This document shows, one piece after another, positions 6,788 through 11,302 of a DNA stretch of 11,302 bases. This stretch comes from Methylocystaceae bacterium (lineage in GTDB: Bacteria > Pseudomonadota > Alphaproteobacteria > Rhizobiales > Beijerinckiaceae). Position numbers and translations under genes: made by a program. Position 1 is the first letter of the stretch; each line of letters starts with the position of its first letter. The DNA lies in the NCBI GenBank assembly GCA_003152255.1, contig PLZT01000336.1, positions 1 through 11,302 on the forward strand, given 5' to 3'. The notes under the pieces are model-generated. The model did not search any database. It saw only the letters and a program-made list of their open reading frames with translations, and was not told where the DNA came from.

Positions 6788-7048
6788 CCGACGAACCTCG
6801 TCAGGGCATGGCAGAGAGCGGCGACGGTGCGCCCTGTTTCGCCTCTCTTCACGGTTGCTCGCCGATAGGACTGTGAAATCGACGCAACAGAGCGCTACCA
6901 AGCTAATTTGTCGGTTTTGTGGGGCGCGCCAACTTTAAGCGCGACGATCCAGCAACATCGACGTGTGAGAGTTCGTGACGCGTCGCAATCCTATGATGCA
7001 GACGACGCTCCAAACGAAGTCGGTGATCGTATCGATAAGACAGGGACA

Positions 7049-7075
7049 CCGGTCTCGTAGGTAACTTGAGACCGG
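7049..7075 (-). other. Stem-loop downstream of the Lys/Ser repeat gene
   Basis: CCGGTCTC (7049-7056) and GAGACCGG (7068-7075) form a perfect 8-bp stem with an 11-nt loop, starting 9 bp after the stop codon of the small gene. The minus-strand sequence that follows has no run of T, so it may stabilise the 3' end instead of acting as a classical terminator. Confidence 0.4.
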
Positions 7076-7083
7076 CGCTGTAA

Positions 7084-7191
7084 TTATTTCTTTGCCTTTG
7101 CAGGCTTGCTCGCCTTGCTCGTTTTGCTGGGCTCGCTCGACTTGCTCGGCTTGCTTGACTTGCTCGGTTTGCTCGATTTATTGCCAGCCAT
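7084..7191 (-). CDS. 35-residue Lys/Ser triad-repeat basic protein
   Basis: This short gene encodes M-A-G-N followed by eight tandem triads of the form K-x-S (one is E-x-S), with x alternating mainly Ser and Pro and later Thr and Ala, ending K-P-A-K-A-K-K. The 9-nt DNA repeat has the form AAR-NNN-AGC. ATG 7191 has an excellent ribosome binding site, GGAG with 7-nt spacing. The protein is very basic, with 13 lysines and one Glu, and has no hydrophobic segment. I do not recognise a named family. The composition recalls the tails of histone H1-like and other nucleoid proteins, so nucleic-acid binding is a reasonable guess and no more. It begins 32 bp after the stop of the HNH-like remnant on the same strand, with a stem-loop just beyond its own stop. 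Confidence 0.6.
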   Translation of the reverse strand: MAGNKSSKPSKSSKPSKSSEPSKTSKASKPAKAKK

Positions 7192-7223
7192 CGTGAATCT
7201 CCGTTCTAGTGATCCGAATATTA

Positions 7224-7446
7224 TTAGTCGCCCACATACTTCCGATAGACCGCGACCCAGTCGTGCCGAATGCTTCCTGAGCTTCGGCGAGCGTCACATC
7301 GCCGGAGCACGCAAGCACACAGAGCCGGGCCTCCAATCGATCCTTTCGGCTAGGCGATCCAAACCGAATCGGTCGACCGATGTCGCCGAGGCCACAGATT
7401 CGCAACGTTATTGGCGTCGCCTAAATAAAGGCTTAACCAAATGATG
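7224..7446 (-). pseudogene. C-terminal remnant of an HNH-nuclease-like gene, frameshifted
   Basis: Three consecutive pieces on the minus strand resemble a common HNH-nuclease-like family as I recall it. The first, near 7420-7446, reads roughly H-L-V-S-L across small indels. Next is D-A-N-N-V-A-N-L-W-P-R-R (7383-7418), like the family's N-L-W-P motif. Then, in another frame, come R-K-D-R-L-E-A-R-L-C and C-S-G-D-V-T-L-A-E-A-Q (about 7280-7350). Finally, back in the N-L-W-P frame, W-V-A-V-Y-R-K-Y-V-G-D and a TAA at 7224-7226. So at least two compensating frameshifts separate the parts, and the first frame also meets a TAG between them. The N-terminal half is not recognisable upstream. The family assignment is from memory and moderate; that the gene is broken is clearer. 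Confidence 0.55.
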
Positions 7447-7697
7447 TGCGTGCGAGCCGTCGTCGCCAAATCGGGAACGGTGTCGAGGTGTCAAACAATG
7501 AGGTGTCCAGAAGTCATTTTACCGTCCGCGCCAAATCAATTGGCCTTCTTCCGCGCGATGCCCCTTCCAACGCCTTGCGGGGCCCAGGGGGGCTTAACCG
7601 CGTGCGAAAGCTTCGTGTCGTGAGTTTCAAGCGTCCGATTTCAGCCGCTAGCGTCGTGGTGCCCACAGGCCCACGCGAACGCGCGGCGCGCACGAGC

Positions 7698-7726
7698 TAG
7701 AGCAAACGCAACCATCCGCCGCCGCC
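7698..7726 (+). repeat. Direct repeat, copy 1
   Basis: This copy has the form TAGAGCAAACGCAACCATCC followed by GCC triplets. It matches 7988-8015 except for a one-base indel and a substitution, with similar CGCGC-type sequence just before. The pair lies about 290 bp apart in the same orientation. Confidence 0.6.
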
Positions 7727-7865
7727 GCCGCCACCGGCGCACGAATGGCGATAGAACTCGCGCAGTATGCCCTGATCGTTTTGGATTAGAATGCCGTCGG
7801 ATTGACGCCAGCGCGTCCAGCTCCACGCCCTTGTCGCGTAACCCAGCCGCGCCTTGCGCATGGCG

Positions 7866-7944
7866 GCGTTTATCAACAGTGCGTTTGTCCTGAAATGGAC
7901 TGTTGGCCGATTCCTGTCGGTTTAAACCTTGTTCTGGCTTGCTT
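7866..7944 (+). repeat. dnaA-flanking element, copy A
   Basis: The first 24 nt (7866-7889) match 10618-10641 at 22 positions, and weaker similarity extends to about 7944. Inside are CAACAGT (7874-7880) and its inverted copy ACTGTTG (7899-7905), separated by 18 nt. TTATCAACA (7870-7878) is one base from the consensus DnaA box TTATCCACA. Whether it is a mobile repeat, structured RNA or a coding remnant cannot be decided from two copies. Confidence 0.65.
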
Positions 7945-7987
7945 GGCGTAGCCCGAGACCCCGACGTCACGCCTGTTCCGCGCGACT

Positions 7988-8015
7988 TAGAGCAACGCCA
8001 CCATCCGCCGCCGCC
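7988..8015 (+). repeat. Direct repeat, copy 2
   Basis: TAGAGCAACGCCACCATCC followed by GCC triplets repeats the sequence at 7698-7726. It lies about 70 bp beyond the 3' end of dnaA. Confidence 0.6.
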
Positions 8016-8086
8016 CGCGCCTCTCGCCATCAATATAGCTCTGTGCCAAGCCCCGAACAACGTGACAAAGCCAGAGCCATGTCGGA

Positions 8087-9556
8087 TTACTGCTCGTTGA
8101 GCATGCGCTTCAGCAACTCGATGACTTCGCCGAGTCCTTGGTCCTTCGAGGCGAGATCCTCGATCTTGCGCACCGCATGCAACACAGTGGTGTGGTCGCG
8201 ACCGCCGAAGCGCCGCCCAATTTCCGGCAGCGAGCGCAGCGTCAGCGTCTTCGAAAGATACATCGCGATCTGGCGCGGACGCACGACATTGACGGTGCGG
8301 CGCGACGACAGTATGTCGGCGCGCGACACGTTGAAATGACTGGCCACCAGCTTCTGAATGTCGTCGATCATTACGCGCTTGAGGTCTTGCGTGCGCACCA
8401 GGTCGCGTATCGCGACTTCCGCCGTCGCGACGCAGAGCGGCGCGCCGTTCAAGGTCGAATGCGCGAGCAAGCGATTAACGGCGCCCTCGAGATCGCGGCC
8501 ATTGGTCGAAATCATCTTGGCGACATAGGCGATCACTTCCGCCGGGACGGAAAAACCCTGCTGCCTTTCACGCGCGGCGGCGACGCGCGCTTCCAGAATT
8601 TTGACGCGCAGGCCTTCGTCCAGCTGTCCAATGTCGACGCACAGACCGCCCTTGAACCGCGACAAAACCCGCTCGTCCAGCGTTTCGAGTTCGGACGGCG
8701 GGCGATCCGCCGCGACGACAACCTGGCGCCCTGCGTCGATCAGGGCATTCAACGTGTGGCAAAACTCCTGCTGAATGGATTTGCCCTGCAAGAATTGCAC
8801 ATCGTCGATAATCAGCATGTCGATCGCGCGAAGGTTTTCCTTAAAGGCGATCGAGGTGTGCGCGGTCAGCGACAAAACGAAGCTGCTCATGAATTTTTCC
8901 GCCGTCAAATAGACGACGCGGCGCTTGTTTTCATAAGCCGCATGGGCCATCGCCTGCAGCAGATGCGTCTTGCCGAGGCCAACCGCCGCGTGGGTGTAGA
9001 GCGGGTTGAAAAAAGGCGCGATGTCGACCGAGCGCTGTTCGGCGACGCGGCATGCAGCCGCGTAAGCAAGCTGGTTCGACGGGCCGACGAGAAACGTCGA
9101 GAAGGACAGTCGACGATCCAGCGGCGAACCGTTGAAGCCGTCGGTCTCTCCTTGCGCGGCGGGCTTGCCGGCGGCGCCTCGCGACGACGCGGAGCAGAGC
9201 TTTTGATCCTGTGGCCCGGGATCGCTTCGTTCCGCTTCAGCCTCGCGTGCTTTGACCTTGCGCCCTGGCGTGCGCAAGTCGATCGTCACGCGCTCGACTG
9301 TCCCGAACTCGGCTGCGACGCGCGCCGTTATGCGATCGAGATAATGCGTTTGCATCCAGCTCTTGAGAAATTTCGTCGGAACGGTCAATTGCACGCCGTC
9401 GCCGTCGACACGCTCCAATTCGAGACCCGCAAACCAGGAATCATAGATCGCGTCGCCCAGCTCCGCGCGCAAGCGCTGGCGCACACGCTCCCAGCGAAGA
9501 AGATCTTCGCTCGTGCAGCCGCGAGGAAAGGGTGGATAATCCGTGCTGTCGGACAT
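8087..9556 (-). CDS. dnaA: Chromosomal replication initiator protein DnaA
   Basis: The 489-residue protein has all four DnaA domains. Domain I (about residues 14-90) mediates self-interaction and helicase loading. A variable linker, rich in charged residues and glycine, covers about 95-145. The AAA+ core has Walker A V-G-L-G-K-T (192-197) and Walker B M-L-I-I-D-D (247-252). Domain IV binds DnaA boxes and contains the signature G-G-R-D-H-T-T-V-L-H-A-V (451-462). ATP-bound DnaA melts the origin and loads DnaB. Length is typical. ATG 9556 has AAGG with 6-nt spacing. Neither rpsT, often upstream in Hyphomicrobiales, nor dnaN is adjacent, so the gene stands alone between gene-poor flanks. The long open frame on the opposite strand (8138-9772) is a composition artefact. 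Confidence 0.98.
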   Translation of the reverse strand: MSDSTDYPPFPRGCTSEDLLRWERVRQRLRAELGDAIYDSWFAGLELERVDGDGVQLTVPTKFLKSWMQTHYLDRITARVAAEFGTVERVTIDLRTPGRKVKAREAEAERSDPGPQDQKLCSASSRGAAGKPAAQGETDGFNGSPLDRRLSFSTFLVGPSNQLAYAAACRVAEQRSVDIAPFFNPLYTHAAVGLGKTHLLQAMAHAAYENKRRVVYLTAEKFMSSFVLSLTAHTSIAFKENLRAIDMLIIDDVQFLQGKSIQQEFCHTLNALIDAGRQVVVAADRPPSELETLDERVLSRFKGGLCVDIGQLDEGLRVKILEARVAAARERQQGFSVPAEVIAYVAKMISTNGRDLEGAVNRLLAHSTLNGAPLCVATAEVAIRDLVRTQDLKRVMIDDIQKLVASHFNVSRADILSSRRTVNVVRPRQIAMYLSKTLTLRSLPEIGRRFGGRDHTTVLHAVRKIEDLASKDQGLGEVIELLKRMLNEQ

Positions 9557-9663
9557 GATGCGCCTTGGCGAAGAGGCACGCGCGCTCCAGCGACGACATG
9601 GAGTCGCTCGGAGACATTGCGGAGTTTTGATGGAAAGCGAAGAAGTCGGCGACGAGAGCGTCG

Positions 9664-9843
9664 TCAGAGGAGTGCGCGTGGTTGCGCCAAGGACCCCGTT
9701 TGCGGAGGGCTAATCGCAAGTTCACGCGACGGGACGCAAGTCGGATGCCCGAAAGCAGCCGCGCCCCGATGACGCGCGTTCATTCGCGCACGCGTCGCTA
9801 TGGAGACAGTTCGAATTTTGTCGGACTTCCTCGCAAACGCCAT
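9664..9843 (-). CDS. Uncertain small ORF upstream of dnaA
   Basis: A 59-residue Arg/Ala-rich frame starts at ATG 9843 with a near-ideal ribosome binding site (GGAGGA, 5-nt spacing) and ends 107 bp before the dnaA start on the same strand. The first 25 residues are basic, superficially like the start of ribosomal protein S20, whose gene rpsT precedes dnaA in many relatives, but the residues do not align and the length is too short. It may be a leader peptide, a decayed gene or chance. Confidence 0.25.
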   Translation of the reverse strand: MAFARKSDKIRTVSIATRARMNARHRGAAAFGHPTCVPSRELAISPPQTGSLAQPRALL

Positions 9844-10432
9844 AAGATTCCTCCAATCCAGCAAAGCCGCCACTTTACTGGAGCTCTAAGCCAAGCGACG
9901 AGGCGTCGACGTCGTACGACAGCGACCGCCGAACTCATCAAAAAACATTGTGTCGAACCTCCGCTCGATAGACTCAAGGCTGAATCTTTTGACGGACCGG
10001 CGATTGCAAAGCGCCCATGCGTCGGCGGATTTGAGACACGCGCGCCGACCGCTTAACACCGACGGGCTATCTCTCGTTCGATCCTTGGAAATTACACGCG
10101 CGGTTCATCGAGGGCAATGCGCGCATTCGGCGTTTTGATCCGCATTGCGCGTCGCCGTTGTGCAGCCTTCGTTGGGAGGCCATGCAAATCAATGCTTCGT
10201 CACGCGCAAAGAGACATTTTTGCGACGCGTCAAAAAAGTATTACAAAACGGTGGCGGGTCCTCTCGGACGGCCTTCGCAAATCTGTCAAGTGCGCAAGCG
10301 ACGGCTCATTCGGGTTCCTTAGTCGCAACAGACTGAAACGAGGGTCGTTTGCTTGCGCGCCTAAATGTCGTGAAAAAAATGTTCGTGTGTGTGTCTTCGT
10401 TGCAACACACAGCATCGCGCCCGCGCGAGAAA

Positions 10433-10451
10433 AGCCCCGCGAAGCCGGGCT
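10433..10451 (-). terminator. Possible terminator for minus-strand transcripts
   Basis: AGCCC (10433-10437) and GGGCT (10447-10451) form the outer stem and GC/GC the inner stem around a 3-nt loop, with one mismatched pair between. On the minus strand four T residues follow. It could end transcripts arriving from the panE-like gene, 250 bp upstream. The T-tract is short, so this is weak. Confidence 0.35.
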
Positions 10452-10617
10452 CAATGACCAGCGGCATGTCCAACACTGATCCAGCCGCGGGACCGCTCAT
10501 CTTGCCCCACATGAGAGACCGCCCGCGGGGCGCCTCAGGGGGAGGCGCTGAATGGGAGGAATGCGGAAACCATCCATCCGCGCGGCGACGCCCAACGGCG
10601 GCGCGCCGCGCTGGTCC

Positions 10618-10695
10618 GCGTTTATCAATAGGGCGTTTGTCGTAATGTGCACTATTGACCGTTTCAGTGGCATTCCGCGGTTGTTTTTGCCTGCT
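10618..10695 (+). repeat. dnaA-flanking element, copy B
   Basis: This is the second copy of the element at 7866-7944, in the same orientation, 22 of 24 identical over 10618-10641. The inverted repeat is kept with both arms changed: CAATAG (10626-10631) and CTATTG (10652-10657). The near-DnaA-box is TTATCAATA (10622-10630), two bases from consensus. It ends next to the panE-like stop codon. Confidence 0.65.
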
Positions 10696-10702
10696 CAAAA
10701 GG

Positions 10703-11302
10703 TCAAGTTAATTTTGCGGCGCCATCAGCGATCTCTGGCGCTCTCCCGGGTGGTTCTCCGAACTCGGCTGAGTTTACCGCACGCTGAATCTCATAGGTCC
10801 TTACATGCGTCAACGCGATCTCCAGTAGGGGAGCGCTCACTTGAAAGCGTTGCGCCCGCGCGAACATATCTCCGAGAATGTGCTCTCCTTCTGTGCGCGA
10901 ACCTTTTTCGATATCGCGCAACATCGACGCTTTCAGTCCGAACCCACGTCGCGTCAAGCGAGTGCGATACCGCGAGAACTTGTCAGCGTCCAAACGAAAC
11001 CCCACCGCGCTCGCCACCGCAGCGCATTCGTCGATCAGCTGAGCGATAAGTCGCCCTCCCGACGGCGTCGCCAAAATCTCGTCGATACTCGCTCGCATCA
11101 GCGAAGTGATTCCCGCGAGCGTGGTCAAGAATACGAACTTATCCCATAGCTCCTGCATAATTCGCGCGCTGTGATAGGCATTCGCCGGCGTCTTCCTAAA
11201 CAACGTTAGCAGCGCCTCGGCTCGTTCGTCGACAGCGCCGGCGAGAGTGCCAAATGTAATGCTATTGACGTCGTCAAAATGCTGAATAACGCCATCCTCT
11301 GT
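10703..11302 (-). CDS. 2-dehydropantoate 2-reductase (PanE/ApbA family), N-terminus outside the window
   Basis: The frame is open from the window edge to TGA at 10703-10705 and covers about 199 residues, the C-terminal two thirds of a protein usually near 300. The visible part has I-T-F-G-T-L-A-G, the helix with L-W-D-K-F-V-F, whose Lys corresponds to the catalytic Lys of the family, and S-M-L-R-D-I-E-K-G-S-R-T-E-G-E with the conserved Glu. These define the helical substrate-binding domain of ketopantoate reductase, which makes pantoate with NADPH in coenzyme A synthesis. The NADPH-binding Rossmann domain lies beyond the window. Many genomes hold several paralogues, some acting on other ketoacids, so panE itself is not certain. 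The last 25 residues after T-Y-E-I-Q-R-A form a non-conserved tail. Confidence 0.88.
   Translation of the reverse strand, partial: TEDGVIQHFDDVNSITFGTLAGAVDERAEALLTLFRKTPANAYHSARIMQELWDKFVFLTTLAGITSLMRASIDEILATPSGGRLIAQLIDECAAVASAVGFRLDADKFSRYRTRLTRRGFGLKASMLRDIEKGSRTEGEHILGDMFARAQRFQVSAPLLEIALTHVRTYEIQRAVNSAEFGEPPGRAPEIADGAAKLT

Larger units (their letters stand above)
7447..8086. other. Gene-poor region downstream of dnaA
   Basis: No gene with recognisable motifs lies here. It holds a direct GAGGTGTC repeat (7485-7492 and 7500-7507), a longer direct repeat (7698-7726 and 7988-8015) and one copy of the dnaA-flanking element (7866-7944). A 54-codon minus-strand frame (7697-7861) ends in G-rich W-L-R-L-L inside one repeat copy; its status is open. 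dnaN, the usual downstream partner of dnaA in many bacteria, is absent. Confidence 0.5.
9557..10702. other. 1.1-kb gene-poor region upstream of dnaA
   Basis: No open frame here shows a recognisable domain. It should contain the dnaA promoter, which I cannot place. Notable items are a 59-codon minus-strand frame with a strong ribosome binding site (9664-9843), a GTCGTACGAC palindrome (9911-9920), AT-rich tracts around 10210-10250 and 10370-10385, a GTGTGT/ACACAC hairpin near 10385-10412, a terminator-like hairpin (10433-10451), a GCGCCTC/GAGGCGC hairpin (10530-10548) and copy B of the dnaA-flanking element. Confidence 0.5.

Noticed and set aside
7874..7905. Covarying hairpin in the dnaA-flanking element as proof of a structured RNA
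   Set aside because: Only one pair covaries between two copies, and the same base changes can be explained as substitutions in a coding frame. It is kept as a finding but not called an RNA.
9531..9541. TGGATAA, resembling a DnaA box on the minus strand
   Set aside because: It lies within the conserved start of the dnaA coding sequence and has a mismatch; a single near-match is expected by chance.
8138..9772. 544-codon open frame on the plus strand
   Set aside because: It is antisense to dnaA, whose motifs are complete. The frame is open only because of GC-rich codon use; its translation has no domain and is Arg/His/Gln-rich.

Overview
The window reads as chromosomal DNA of an alphaproteobacterium, probably Hyphomicrobiales and possibly a methylotroph of the Methylocystaceae/Beijerinckiaceae type. 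The basis is overall GC-rich codon use, an alphaproteobacterial-style DnaA, an IalB-family secreted protein, a ProQ/FinO small protein and a PolB-like exonuclease. This is an inference from family resemblance; no marker fixes the genus.

Layout. Positions 205-1481 (+) hold an exported IalB-family protein, a short Cys-rich GDCCVxC protein coupled to its stop codon, and a ProQ/FinO-domain RNA-binding protein. After a gap with a very clean rho-independent terminator (1674-1701), and possibly a small RNA, comes a small hypothetical gene (1788-2042) and a 5' remnant of ihfA (about 2089-2209). On the minus strand follow two unrelated-fold-subclass DEDD exonucleases (DnaQ-like DEDDh, 2393-2938; PolB-like DEDDy, 3372-4163) and a small secreted class I cytochrome c (4351-4707). 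radA lies on the plus strand (4919-6307), converging on a Nudix hydrolase gene that carries an in-frame TGA where a Trp is expected (6323-6787, minus).

The right half is gene-poor. It contains a 35-residue Lys/Ser triad-repeat protein (7084-7191, minus), a frameshifted HNH-nuclease-like remnant (7224-7446, minus), about 640 bp of repeat-bearing DNA, dnaA (8087-9556, minus), a 1.1-kb stretch with no convincing gene, and the C-terminal two thirds of a ketopantoate reductase (panE-like) cut off by the window end. A conserved element of about 80 bp occurs in the same orientation on both sides of dnaA (7866-7944 and 10618-10695).

The genes do not form one pathway. Replication and repair functions are over-represented (dnaA, radA, two exonucleases, an ihfA remnant), but they sit in separate transcription units. 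The more striking property is decay: at least three broken genes (ihfA, Nudix, HNH-like), duplicated motif fragments and dispersed repeats lie between intact housekeeping genes, as expected of a rearranged chromosome segment. I found no CRISPR array, tRNA, rRNA or intact transposon.
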